DNA of 64,000 bases from Adhaeribacter terrigena. GTDB taxonomy: Bacteria; Bacteroidota; Bacteroidia; Cytophagales; Hymenobacteraceae. The DNA lies in assembly GCF_016623615.1 (NCBI RefSeq), contig NZ_JAEHFX010000009.1:1-64000 (forward strand), written 5' to 3'. Made by a program: the position numbers and the translations under genes. The notes below the pieces were generated by a model. It was given only the letters and a program-made list of their open reading frames with translations. It did no database searches and was not told the origin of the DNA. Of the stretch, positions 27,071 to 35,975 are shown piece after piece. Every line of letters begins with the position of its first letter. The stretch's first letter is position 1.

Positions 27071-28498
27071 GTGCTGAACTGCCTGCTTGTTTTACTGCTG
27101 ACTTTTTTTGCCCCACCCGATACCGTTTTCAAAAAGTTGCCGGGCAGCTTACCCGCTTCTCCCTCCAGGCTCGAGCTTTGCCCCGATACCAATTCGTTTG
27201 AAATTGCCGCCATCGCTTTTGTAGGCAACCGCAAAACCAAGGAACGCGTGCTGCGCGCCGAACTCGATTTTACCGAAGGCGAAAAAGTTACCGCCGAAGG
27301 TTTGGAAAAACGGCTGGAAGAAAACCGTTTGCGCCTTTTCAACCTCCAGCTTTTTTTATGGGTGCGTTACGAAACGGTTTGTCAGAACGGCCGCCTCACC
27401 ATTATTTTCGAAATGCAGGAACGCTGGTATCTGTTTCCGGTGCCCATTTTCTCGCTTGCCGACCGCAACTTCAACGCTTGGTGGGAAAAGAAAGATTTCA
27501 ACCGCATCGATTATGGTTTGCATTTGGTGCAGCAAAATTTCCGGGGAAGAAACGAACTTCTGAAAGCAAATTTCCAGCACGGCTTCAACCGCAAATACGA
27601 GCTTTTCTATACCGTTCCGTACTTCAATAAAAAGCGCGACCTGGGTTTCAGTATTGGGGGTTCCATTTACCAAAGCCATTCGGTAGATTATAATACCGTT
27701 AACAACGAGTTAGTTACGCTACGGCAGGAAGATAAATTTCCCATTCAAAAACGCTATGTTTCCGGGGCTATAATCTGGCGCGAGAATGTGCAAAAGCAAA
27801 CCAGTTTTACCACGTCGTACCACCAGGAACAAATCTCCGATTCTGCCTTTACTTTAAATCCGGATTTTTTTAGCGGTCTTCAGAACCGGAAATACCTGGA
27901 ATTTGAAATTATGCGGACGTTAAATTTCCGGAACACGTTTTCTTATCCGCTATCGGGGCATTTTCTGCAACTGGGTTTAGGGCAGCAGGTCGCGCTTCAC
28001 GGCAACCAGCACCACACCACGGCTTTCGTCAAATTCTCCGATTATGTGCCCCTGAAAAAGAAATTCTACTACAGCTATTCGCTGGAAGGGCAAAGCCGGC
28101 TGGCTTCCAACCTGGCCTATGCCGATAATGTGGCTTTGGGTTATAAAAGCTATATCCGGGGCTACGAACTTTACGTAATAGGGGGGCAGCACTACGGGGT
28201 TTTCAAAAACGGACTTTCGAAAGAACTCCTGGATCTGAACCAGATAAAACTAAAATTTATCCGCAACCCGAAATTTAACCGTATTCCTGTTACCTTGTAC
28301 CTCAATTGGTTTGCCGATGCCGGCTACACGTTTGAAAACCGTTTTGAGCAAACCAATTTTCTGACAAACCGCTTGAATATGGCCACCGGCTTAGGGCTTC
28401 ACATTGTTACTTATTACGATCGCGTAATTACGCTTGAATATTCCCTGAACCGCGAAGGCGACCGGGGTTTGTTTATTCACACGGCTTTTCCGTTCTAG
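27071..28498 (+). CDS. Omp85-superfamily outer membrane protein with one POTRA-like domain
   Basis: 475 residues, GTG start nine bases after the CBS-gene stop. Short hydrophobic N-terminus, POTRA-like domain (about 45-120, IAAIAFVGNRKTKERVLRAELDFTEGEKV), then a beta-barrel with alternating aromatic strands, a YIRGYELYVIGGQHYG stretch in the position of the Omp85 loop-6 RGY motif, and a C-terminal strand ending in F. Related to BamA/TamA but much shorter. A role in outer membrane insertion or secretion is inferred from the fold and from its place near bamA. Confidence 0.85.
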   Translation: MLNCLLVLLLTFFAPPDTVFKKLPGSLPASPSRLELCPDTNSFEIAAIAFVGNRKTKERVLRAELDFTEGEKVTAEGLEKRLEENRLRLFNLQLFLWVRYETVCQNGRLTIIFEMQERWYLFPVPIFSLADRNFNAWWEKKDFNRIDYGLHLVQQNFRGRNELLKANFQHGFNRKYELFYTVPYFNKKRDLGFSIGGSIYQSHSVDYNTVNNELVTLRQEDKFPIQKRYVSGAIIWRENVQKQTSFTTSYHQEQISDSAFTLNPDFFSGLQNRKYLEFEIMRTLNFRNTFSYPLSGHFLQLGLGQQVALHGNQHHTTAFVKFSDYVPLKKKFYYSYSLEGQSRLASNLAYADNVALGYKSYIRGYELYVIGGQHYGVFKNGLSKELLDLNQIKLKFIRNPKFNRIPVTLYLNWFADAGYTFENRFEQTNFLTNRLNMATGLGLHIVTYYDRVITLEYSLNREGDRGLFIHTAFPF

Positions 28499-28502
28499 AA
28501 AA

Positions 28503-29381
28503 ATGAAAATAGCAATACTCGGCAAACCTTTTAAAGACGAAATAATCCCGTTCATGCAGGGCCTTTTCGACGATCTGGCGAGCCGCCATGCCGAAATAAC
28601 CATTGTAGAATATTTTAAAACGTACCTGGAAAACCGCCTCACCCTACCCGAAAATGTTGGTACGTTTTCTAGGGGAGATGATTTAAAAGGTGTAAATTTC
28701 GTCTTTAGTATTGGCGGAGACGGTACCTTGCTCGATACCGTAACTTACGTAGGAGCAAGGCAGATCCCGATCCTGGGCATTAATACCGGCCGGTTAGGTT
28801 TTTTGGCTACGGTAGCTTCCGATCAGATCCCGCTCGCGCTCGATGCTTTGTATAAAGGTCATTTTGTGATCGACGAACGTTCTTTGATCCGGGCTGATTC
28901 CGATCAGGAAGTTTTTGAAGGCGTGAATTTCGGGCTGAACGAATTTACGATCGTTAAAACGGATACTTCCTCTATGATCGTGGTGCATACTTATATAGAT
29001 GGCGAGTATCTGAATTCGTATTGGGCCGATGGCCTGGTAGTTGCCACGCCTACTGGTTCCACCGGCTATTCGCTGAGTTGCGGTGGTCCGGTTGTGCTGC
29101 CACAAACAAACAATTTTGTGATATCGCCCGTATGCCCTCATAACCTGAATGTACGCCCACTGGTGGTGTCAGATAAGAGTGTCATTTCGTTTGAGGTGGA
29201 AGGCCGGAGCAATAATTTCCTGGTTTCGCTGGATTCGCGTTCTAAAATTGTGGAAACGGGTGTGCAGCTTGCTGTGCGCCGCGAAAACTTTAACGCCCGG
29301 TTGGTGAAGATTAACCAGGTGAATTTTTTATCTACACTTCGCACAAAATTAAACTGGGGTTTAGATAAACGAAACGAATAA
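28503..29381 (+). CDS. nadK: NAD kinase
   Basis: 292 residues. ATP-NAD kinase motifs GGDGTLLDTV (71-80), NTGRLGFLA (94-102) and TPTGSTGYSLSCGGP. Phosphorylates NAD to NADP in the cytoplasm. Four bases after the Omp85-like gene, so co-transcribed. Confidence 0.96.
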   Translation: MKIAILGKPFKDEIIPFMQGLFDDLASRHAEITIVEYFKTYLENRLTLPENVGTFSRGDDLKGVNFVFSIGGDGTLLDTVTYVGARQIPILGINTGRLGFLATVASDQIPLALDALYKGHFVIDERSLIRADSDQEVFEGVNFGLNEFTIVKTDTSSMIVVHTYIDGEYLNSYWADGLVVATPTGSTGYSLSCGGPVVLPQTNNFVISPVCPHNLNVRPLVVSDKSVISFEVEGRSNNFLVSLDSRSKIVETGVQLAVRRENFNARLVKINQVNFLSTLRTKLNWGLDKRNE

Positions 29382-29447
29382 TATTACGTTAAAGAAAAAT
29401 TTGCGAAAAGATTTGAATATAGTTGCTAATATTTCAGACTAAAGTCT

Positions 29448-29455
29448 TACTTTTG
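29448..29455 (+). promoter_or_regulatory. Candidate promoter -7 box
   Basis: TACTTTTG, close to TAnnTTTG, with TTG at 29423-29425 about 22 bases upstream. About 60 bases before the outer-membrane protein gene at 29517. Confidence 0.35.
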
Positions 29456-29516
29456 AAGGTCTTTTAACTTAGGATAGCTATATCGGGATTTATTATTATA
29501 TAACTTAAAAAAAACT

Positions 29517-30413
29517 ATGAAAAACTTTTGCTCCATCGCAGTCCTGGGAGTGCTGTTTTTTTCACTGGTGGCTACTACAGATGCTGATGCACAACGGTTC
29601 ACCCGGAAAAAAACGTATAGTTCAGTTGGGGTTCATTTGAACGCTATGAATTATTTCGGAGATATTGTACCCGAAGCTGATTTCACCAGCTTGCGTTTCA
29701 AATCAACCCGACCAAACATTGGCGTATCGTATATGCGTCGTTTTACTCCCCGGATTTCCGTAAGAGCTGCCTTAGCCTGGGGACGTATTACCGGCGACGA
29801 TGCTAAAAGTGCTTCTCAGAACGAGGCGGAAAACTATCCGCGCTTTGTACGTAACCTGCGTTTCCGCAACGATATTAAGGAACTAAGCGTGGTTGGAACA
29901 ATTGACCTGTTCGAAAACCGCGGTACTTACCTGAAACGTCCGGACTGGTCTCCGTATGCATTTGCCGGGGTAGCTGTTTTTGCCCACAACCCGAAAGCAG
30001 AAGATAACAGCGGTAACTTTGTAGCCCTGCAACCATTGGGTACCGAAGGTCAGTTAGCAGCGGACCGCGGAGCTAAAGGCTATGAAGACCAGTATTCTAA
30101 AGTACAGATCGCCATTCCATTCGGTGCCGGGGTTCGTTATAAACTGGACAGAAACTGGGATCTTGGTTTTGAAATTGGCTGGAGAAAAACCTTTACCGAT
30201 TACCTGGATGACGTAAGCTCCAACTATGTATTATCTGATGCCGACCTGCCAAGTGCAAAGGCAGTAGAAATGGCAAACCGTAGCTTTGACAGATCTGTGC
30301 ATGGTCCTGGCCAGCAGCGCGGCGATAAGACCGATCAAGACTGGTACATTGTAACAGGTTTCAACCTGACTTACATTCTGCCTACCAACGTAAGAAGTCC
30401 GAAGTTCAGATAA
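29517..30413 (+). CDS. Outer membrane beta-barrel protein (DUF6089-like)
   Basis: 298 residues with a signal peptide (cleavage near DADAQ). Repeated amphipathic strands (SVGVHLNAMNYFGDI, YAFAGVAVFAHNP, GFEIGWRKTFTDYLDDVSSNYV) and a C-terminal aromatic strand indicate a small barrel. Bacteroidetes nadK/uppS/bamA loci commonly carry this protein type; function unknown. Separate 135-base leader with its own candidate promoter. Confidence 0.85.
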   Translation: MKNFCSIAVLGVLFFSLVATTDADAQRFTRKKTYSSVGVHLNAMNYFGDIVPEADFTSLRFKSTRPNIGVSYMRRFTPRISVRAALAWGRITGDDAKSASQNEAENYPRFVRNLRFRNDIKELSVVGTIDLFENRGTYLKRPDWSPYAFAGVAVFAHNPKAEDNSGNFVALQPLGTEGQLAADRGAKGYEDQYSKVQIAIPFGAGVRYKLDRNWDLGFEIGWRKTFTDYLDDVSSNYVLSDADLPSAKAVEMANRSFDRSVHGPGQQRGDKTDQDWYIVTGFNLTYILPTNVRSPKFR

Positions 30414-30444
30414 TAACGGGCTTTATAGCTTCGTTTACTACTGC

Positions 30445-31209
30445 ATGAGATCAAAGATTATCAGCATAGCACTCCTTATTTGTTTACAAGTAGGGAGTGT
30501 TTTTTTTATGGCTCCGGCATTTGCCCAGAAAAACCAGGTTACCAGCGAACTTGGCCTTGGTTTGGGCGGCATTAATTACAAAGGCGAAATTGCGCCTAAG
30601 TACCGGTTCGGGAATAACCAGCCAGCGGTAATGGTGTTTTACCGCCGCGACATTTCGGCTCCTGTAACGTTAAGGGCCAGCGCACTTTTAGGCGGTATTG
30701 GCGGAACCGATAATTACTTTGACCTTCCTCTGAACCAGTTTCGGCAGGCCCGCATGCGCGGTACCTTGCTGGAAGTAGCTGCCGGTTTGGAATATAATTT
30801 TCTCGATTACTATGACCTGCGCCGCCGTAAACGCTGGACCCCGTATTATTTCCTGAACGTGGCCGGTTTTTATGCGTCAACCAATACCGAATCTTCAGTG
30901 CAGGCCAGCATTGCGGAAGGCTCGGTTGCTAACCTGGTAGCGGGCAATAACGCAATGCTTTCTATTGCCGTGCCAACGGGGGTAGGAATTAAATATGCGC
31001 TTTCGCACCACTGGAATTTAGGCCTGGAAATAGGTGCCCGCTTCATTTTTACTGATCTGCTCGATAACCTGGGCGATGCCACACCACTGCCGCTGGCCAA
31101 TCCGCACGACAACGACTGGTACTTTTACAACGGCATCAGTATTTCCTACACATTCTACAAAATTCCTTGCCCGAAAGTGTACAGATCCAAACCAAGCCCG
31201 CTGGAATAG
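30445..31209 (+). CDS. Outer membrane beta-barrel protein (DUF6089-like), paralogue
   Basis: 254 residues, signal peptide (cleavage near AFAQ), same strand pattern as its neighbour: GLGLGGINYKGEIAPKYRF, PVTLRASALLGGIGG, GLEIGARFIFTDLLDNLGD and a C-terminal ISYTFYK strand. A tandem paralogue, 31 bases downstream of the first. Confidence 0.85.
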   Translation: MRSKIISIALLICLQVGSVFFMAPAFAQKNQVTSELGLGLGGINYKGEIAPKYRFGNNQPAVMVFYRRDISAPVTLRASALLGGIGGTDNYFDLPLNQFRQARMRGTLLEVAAGLEYNFLDYYDLRRRKRWTPYYFLNVAGFYASTNTESSVQASIAEGSVANLVAGNNAMLSIAVPTGVGIKYALSHHWNLGLEIGARFIFTDLLDNLGDATPLPLANPHDNDWYFYNGISISYTFYKIPCPKVYRSKPSPLE

Positions 31210-31266
31210 TAGTTTTTTGTAAGAAATTGCTACCGTTTTCCTAACTTGCGGGGAAATACTGTTTGG

Positions 31267-32010
31267 ATGAGTCTTCGGAATAAAATAGATCAACACAATT
31301 TACCTAAACACGTTGCCGTTATCATGGACGGAAACGGCCGCTGGGCTAAACAGCGCGGCGGTATGCGTATTTTTGGTCACCAGAGTGCTATTACCGCCGT
31401 GCGCGAAACCGTAGAAGGGGCCGCCGAACTGGGGATCGAATATCTGACTTTATACGCATTTTCTACTGAAAACTGGAACCGCCCGCAATTTGAAGTGAAT
31501 GCCCTCATGCAATTGCTGGTATCTACTATTGGGAAAGAAACCGCTACTTTAAAGAAAAATAACATTCGTTTACGAACCATTGGCCAAACCGAAAGCTTGC
31601 CTGGCAGTTGCCAGCGCGAACTTCAGGAAGCTATGGATGCTACCAGCCAGAATACGGGTATGACCCTGGTACTGGCTTTGAGTTATAGCGGCCGCTGGGA
31701 TATTGCGCAGGCAGTAAAAAAGATCGGTCTGGAAATTCAGGCCGGAAAACTGCATCCGGAAGAAGTAAGCGAAAATACTTTTGGCAACTACCTGGCAACT
31801 GCCGGCATGCCCGACCCGGAATTACTGATCCGGACCAGCGGCGAACAGCGCATCAGTAATTTTCTGCTCTGGCAGATGGCTTACACTGAATTATACATTA
31901 CCGAATTACTTTGGCCGGATTTCCGGAAAGAAAATTTGCACGAAGCGCTTATTGCTTACCAGGCCCGCGAACGACGCTTTGGCAAAACGAGTGAACAACT
32001 TACAAAATGA
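31267..32010 (+). CDS. uppS: Undecaprenyl diphosphate synthase (isoprenyl transferase)
   Basis: 247 residues from the ATG at 31267; a TTG seven codons earlier is possible. Cis-prenyltransferase motifs HVAVIMDGNGRWAKQR (Asp21 catalytic), YLTLYAFSTENWNRP, and a C-terminal RTSGEQRISNFLLWQMAYTE. Makes the C55 lipid carrier for peptidoglycan and other glycans. The 3' end overlaps bamA by four bases. Confidence 0.95.
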   Translation: MSLRNKIDQHNLPKHVAVIMDGNGRWAKQRGGMRIFGHQSAITAVRETVEGAAELGIEYLTLYAFSTENWNRPQFEVNALMQLLVSTIGKETATLKKNNIRLRTIGQTESLPGSCQRELQEAMDATSQNTGMTLVLALSYSGRWDIAQAVKKIGLEIQAGKLHPEEVSENTFGNYLATAGMPDPELLIRTSGEQRISNFLLWQMAYTELYITELLWPDFRKENLHEALIAYQARERRFGKTSEQLTK

Positions 32011-34508
32011 AAATAGTTAACAGACTTTTTGGGGTATTTTTCCTACTGTTTTTTTGCGGACCGGCGTTTGGCCAGATCCGAATGCAGGGAGGGCAAGACC
32101 TTACGCTCGATTATACGAATCCGCAGAAGTATGAAATTGGTGGTATAACCGTAAGCGGTACTAAATTTCTGGACCCGGCCACGCTTATTTCCATTACCGG
32201 TTTAAAAATAGGCGATCAGATCCAGGTTCCGGGCGAAGACCTTAGTAAAGCGATCAATAAACTTTGGGCACAGGGCATTTTAGGCAACATTGAAGTTTCG
32301 GCCAGCAAAGTAGAAGGCCGTTATATTTTCCTTGATTTTTATCTGACCGAACGGCCAAGACTTTCTAAATTCACCTTCACAGGCGTTAAAAAAGGCCATG
32401 CCGATGAACTGCGGGAGAAGATAAATCTGATCCGCGGGAAAGTAGTAACCGATGCGGTGATCAGCAATACCAAAAACATAGTGCGCAAATATTTCCTGGA
32501 AAAAGGGTATATGAATGCCAGCGTGAATATCACCCAGCAAACAGATTCGCTTTTGCCGAACAGCGTGGTGCTGAATATTGATATTGACAAAAAAGGGAAA
32601 GTTAAGATCGAGGAAATTACCTTTTCCGGGAACAATGCCATTGCCGAAAGCAAATTGCAGAAGCAAATGAAAAACACCAAGGAACGGAAATTTTACAAGA
32701 TCTTTACCAGCTCTAAATTCCTGAAAACCGGCTTCGAAGACGATAAACGCGCCATTATAGAATATTATAACGGGCAGGGTTACCGCGACGCGCAAATCGT
32801 ATCGGATAGCGTGGTAAAAGTATCGGAAGACCGGATCCATGTTTATTTAACGGTGGATGAAGGCCGTAAATATTATTTCCGCAATATTACCTGGACCGGC
32901 AATTACCTGTACGATGATAAATACCTGGCCGGCATTTTAGGCATCAAAAAGGGTAGCGTTTACAGCAAAGAAACTCTTGATAAACGCCTGAGCTATAACC
33001 CGAGCGGTTTGGATATTACCTCCCTTTATATGGATGACGGTTACCTGTTTTTCGGGATCGATCCGGTGGAGGTATTGGTAGAGAACGATTCTATTGATAT
33101 TGAAATGCGGATATCGGAAGGTGCGCAGGCCAGAATTAAGGAAGTAACGGTAGCGGGCAATACCAAAACCAGCGATCATGTGGTGCTGCGCGAACTGCGG
33201 ACTGTTCCGGGCCAGAAATTCAGTCGGGCGGATCTGATCCGTTCGCGAAACGAAATTGCGAACCTGGGTTATTTCGACCCGGAGCAAATTGGCATGAACC
33301 CGATCCCGAATCCGCAGGACGGAACGGTAGATATTAAATATACGGTAGTAGAAAAACCAAGCGATCAGTTTACCTTATCGGGTGGCTGGGGCGGTTTGCA
33401 GGGTTTTGTGGGTACGGCTGGTTTCGTATTCAATAACTTCTCGCTCCGCAAAGCCGGTAAATTCAAGCACTGGACCCCGGTTCCGGCCGGCGACGGACAA
33501 CGCGTATCATTAAACGTGCAGGCCAACGGTTATCGTTACCAGTCGTACTCGCTTTCGTTTACGGAGCCCTGGTTAGGCGGCCGCAAACCAAACTCGCTTT
33601 CGGTGAGTCTGAGCCATACGGTTTCGCGGCAGTTAAGCTATGCGGTAAGCCAGAAAACAGCGAACGATCCGCTCATCAAGATCAATGGGCTTTCGGTTGG
33701 TTTAGGCCGTCGGTTAACCTGGCCGGATGACTTCTTCGTGCTTTCGCATTCCCTGGCGTATTACCAGTATAAACTGAACAACTACCAGATCACACCTGGT
33801 TTCAGCGATGGTACTTCAAACAGTATCTCCCTGACCAATACTTTGTCGCGGAATAGTTTTGATAGCCCGATCTATACCAAACGGGGTTCTTCTATCAGCT
33901 TAAGTGTGAACTTAACCCCGCCTTACTCTTTGTTCAACGAAAACCGCAAGAGCGAATTCGAGTGGATCGAGTTCCACAAGTGGATGTTCGATGCTTCGTG
34001 GTTCACGAATCTGGCAGGGAATTTGGTATTAAACACCAGAGCGCATTTCGGTTTCCTGGGAAGTTATAATAATAAAATCGGTATTGGTCCGTTCGAAAGA
34101 TTTAAACTTGGAGGCAACGGTATGGGCGTAGGAACGCTGCTGGTTGGTACCGAATACGTAGGTTTACGCGGTTACGAAGATGCTGCCGTTACGCCAACGC
34201 AGGCCGGTGGGGTTGCCTTCGATAAATTTGTGATGGAACTACGCTACCCGATCACCTTGAACCCAAGCGCTACGGTTTTTGTTTTAGGATTTGCAGAAGC
34301 AGGTAATAACTTTGCCAACTACCGCGATTATAACCCTTACAAGTTATACCGTTCGGTGGGGGTAGGTGCCCGTATCTTTATGGCTGCCTTTGGTTTACTT
34401 GGCTTCGATTATGGTTATGGTCTGGATAGTTATCCGGTTACGCCGGGTAGTTCAGGAAGCCCGGCGGGCGGACGTTTCCACTTCATGATCGGACAGCAGA
34501 TCAGATAA
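32007..34508 (+). CDS. bamA: BamA, outer membrane protein assembly factor
   Basis: 833 residues. Signal peptide (cleavage near AFGQ), a POTRA series over about 40-420 (GITVSGTKFLDPATLISITGLKIGDQI opening the first; later IEEITFSGNNAIAESKL and IKEVTVAGNTKTSDHVVLRELRTVPGQKF), then a 16-strand barrel. The loop-6 VGLRGYEDAAVTP is present, as is a C-terminal aromatic residue pattern. Inserts outer-membrane proteins. Overlaps uppS by four bases and precedes two ompH genes, the standard arrangement. Confidence 0.96.
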   Translation: MKIVNRLFGVFFLLFFCGPAFGQIRMQGGQDLTLDYTNPQKYEIGGITVSGTKFLDPATLISITGLKIGDQIQVPGEDLSKAINKLWAQGILGNIEVSASKVEGRYIFLDFYLTERPRLSKFTFTGVKKGHADELREKINLIRGKVVTDAVISNTKNIVRKYFLEKGYMNASVNITQQTDSLLPNSVVLNIDIDKKGKVKIEEITFSGNNAIAESKLQKQMKNTKERKFYKIFTSSKFLKTGFEDDKRAIIEYYNGQGYRDAQIVSDSVVKVSEDRIHVYLTVDEGRKYYFRNITWTGNYLYDDKYLAGILGIKKGSVYSKETLDKRLSYNPSGLDITSLYMDDGYLFFGIDPVEVLVENDSIDIEMRISEGAQARIKEVTVAGNTKTSDHVVLRELRTVPGQKFSRADLIRSRNEIANLGYFDPEQIGMNPIPNPQDGTVDIKYTVVEKPSDQFTLSGGWGGLQGFVGTAGFVFNNFSLRKAGKFKHWTPVPAGDGQRVSLNVQANGYRYQSYSLSFTEPWLGGRKPNSLSVSLSHTVSRQLSYAVSQKTANDPLIKINGLSVGLGRRLTWPDDFFVLSHSLAYYQYKLNNYQITPGFSDGTSNSISLTNTLSRNSFDSPIYTKRGSSISLSVNLTPPYSLFNENRKSEFEWIEFHKWMFDASWFTNLAGNLVLNTRAHFGFLGSYNNKIGIGPFERFKLGGNGMGVGTLLVGTEYVGLRGYEDAAVTPTQAGGVAFDKFVMELRYPITLNPSATVFVLGFAEAGNNFANYRDYNPYKLYRSVGVGARIFMAAFGLLGFDYGYGLDSYPVTPGSSGSPAGGRFHFMIGQQIR

Positions 34509-34526
34509 ATTATTTATATTAGCCTC

Positions 34527-35210
34527 ATGAAAAAACTATTTGGTATACTCTTCGTGCTTTTTCTGGCCGTGCCTGCCGCATACGCGCAGAAATTCGGGTA
34601 TATCGATTCGGAATTCATTCTGAGTAAAATGCCGGCATATGCTTCGGCGCAGCAGGAAGTAAATACGCTTTCGGCTGCTTGGCAGAAAGACATTGAAGGC
34701 CAGTACCAGGAAGTGGAAAAACTCCGGAAAAAATTTCAGGCCGAAGAAGTGCTGCTGACCGACGACATGAAAAAGAAGCGGCTGGCGGAAATTGAACTGA
34801 AGGAAAAAGATGCCCGCGAAATGCAGAAACGTATTTTCGGGTTTGAAGGCACGCTCTTTAAAAAACGCATAGAGCTGATCCGTCCGGTGCAGGACAACTT
34901 GTTTGAAGCTGTAGAGAAAGTTTCGAAAAAGAAGGGCCTTCAGATCATGTTCGATAAATCGGGCGATATGACGATGATCTATACCAACCCGGTGCACGAT
35001 TATACCGAATATGTGCTGGAAGAATTAGGCCTGGCTTCACCGGAAAAAAATCAGCCCGGAAAACGGCCGGCGGGAGCGCTGGTAGATAGCCCGGGCGATA
35101 CGCCGGTACGGCAACAGGAAGGTATTCAGGAAGAAGATTCGGATCAGCCGGCTCCTGCTCCGGCAAAAAAGACTGCTCCGGTACGAACCCAACCAAAGCA
35201 AAAAAAATAG
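34527..35210 (+). CDS. OmpH/Skp-family periplasmic chaperone
   Basis: 227 residues, signal peptide (cleavage near YAQ), then FGYIDSEFILSKMPAYASAQQEV and a long coiled coil (about 45-110) typical of Skp/OmpH, which holds unfolded outer-membrane proteins. The C-terminal 60 residues are Pro/Ala/Lys-rich and probably disordered. 18 bases after bamA. Confidence 0.92.
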   Translation: MKKLFGILFVLFLAVPAAYAQKFGYIDSEFILSKMPAYASAQQEVNTLSAAWQKDIEGQYQEVEKLRKKFQAEEVLLTDDMKKKRLAEIELKEKDAREMQKRIFGFEGTLFKKRIELIRPVQDNLFEAVEKVSKKKGLQIMFDKSGDMTMIYTNPVHDYTEYVLEELGLASPEKNQPGKRPAGALVDSPGDTPVRQQEGIQEEDSDQPAPAPAKKTAPVRTQPKQKK

Positions 35211-35236
35211 TATATAATTAACCCGAAAAAGTAAAA

Positions 35237-35866
35237 ATGAACAAACGTAAATTATTCGCCGCGGTAGCGTTCTTCTTTGTGAGCGCTGTATCTTTTGCTC
35301 AGGCTCCCGTTAAAATTGGTTATACGAACGTAGATTACGTATTAAGCCAGATGCCGGAAAGCAAGCAAATTGAAGCCGATCTGAAAGCTTACAGCGCACA
35401 ATTAGAAAACCAGTTAAAATCTAAATACCAGGAATTCGAAACCAAAGGCCAGGCCTACCAGAAAGGTGCTGCCACCATGACCGACGTAGTGAAAGCTGAC
35501 AAAGAAAAAGAGCTGATGAACCTGCGTACTTCTATCGAGGAATTCCAGAAAAACGCGGACCAAAGTTTACAGAAAAAGCAACAGTCTTTAATGGAGCCTG
35601 CGCTGGATAAACTGCAGAAAGCCATTGACGATGTAGCCAAAGAAAACGGCTATACCTATGTATTCAACTCCGATGCTGGTTATGGTACCACGCCGGTTTT
35701 ATTACACGGTCCGGAAGATGGCAACATTTCTGACTTAGTACTGAAGAAAATGGGCGTAACGCCGGTTAAACCAGGTGCTGCTCCGGCTGCGGAAGTAAAA
35801 CCTGCTACTCCGGCCACGCCGGCTACACCAGCCACAAAATCGAAATCTAAAGCAAAGAAGAAATAA
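35237..35866 (+). CDS. OmpH/Skp-family periplasmic chaperone, paralogue
   Basis: 209 residues. Signal peptide (cleavage near FAQ), IGYTNVDYVLSQMPESKQIE, coiled coil (about 45-120) and a Pro/Ala/Lys-rich tail with repeated ATPATP. Tandem copy of the preceding gene, 26 bases downstream. A terminator follows. Confidence 0.92.
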   Translation: MNKRKLFAAVAFFFVSAVSFAQAPVKIGYTNVDYVLSQMPESKQIEADLKAYSAQLENQLKSKYQEFETKGQAYQKGAATMTDVVKADKEKELMNLRTSIEEFQKNADQSLQKKQQSLMEPALDKLQKAIDDVAKENGYTYVFNSDAGYGTTPVLLHGPEDGNISDLVLKKMGVTPVKPGAAPAAEVKPATPATPATPATKSKSKAKKK

Positions 35867-35890
35867 TTTCTTTCAGACCATAATAAAAAA

Positions 35891-35915
35891 GCCGGTGCAA
35901 TTGTACCGGCTTTTC
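35891..35915 (+). terminator. Rho-independent terminator of the bamA/ompH run
   Basis: Stem GCCGGTGC/GTACCGGC with a short T run, 25 bases after the second ompH stop. Confidence 0.85.
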
Positions 35916-35931
35916 TGTTTCTAACGGCTCC

Positions 35932-35947
35932 AAAACGGTATCATTTT
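35932..35947. repeat. Dispersed AAAA-NNN-TA-NNN-TTTT element
   Basis: AAAACGGTATCATTTT, half-sites CGG and TGA, between the ompH terminator and the rluD-like promoter. Confidence 0.65.
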
Positions 35948-35960
35948 CGGGCTTAAAACT

Positions 35961-35968
35961 TACCTTTG
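35961..35968 (+). promoter_or_regulatory. Candidate promoter -7 box of the rluD-like gene
   Basis: TACCTTTG, an exact TAnnTTTG match, eight bases before the ATG at 35976, so the transcript would be nearly leaderless. Confidence 0.45.
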
Positions 35969-35975
35969 CATTATA

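Noticed and set aside
32280-32840. 186-codon open frame antisense to bamA
   Set aside because: The sense frame has full BamA homology; the antisense translation has no domain or signal.
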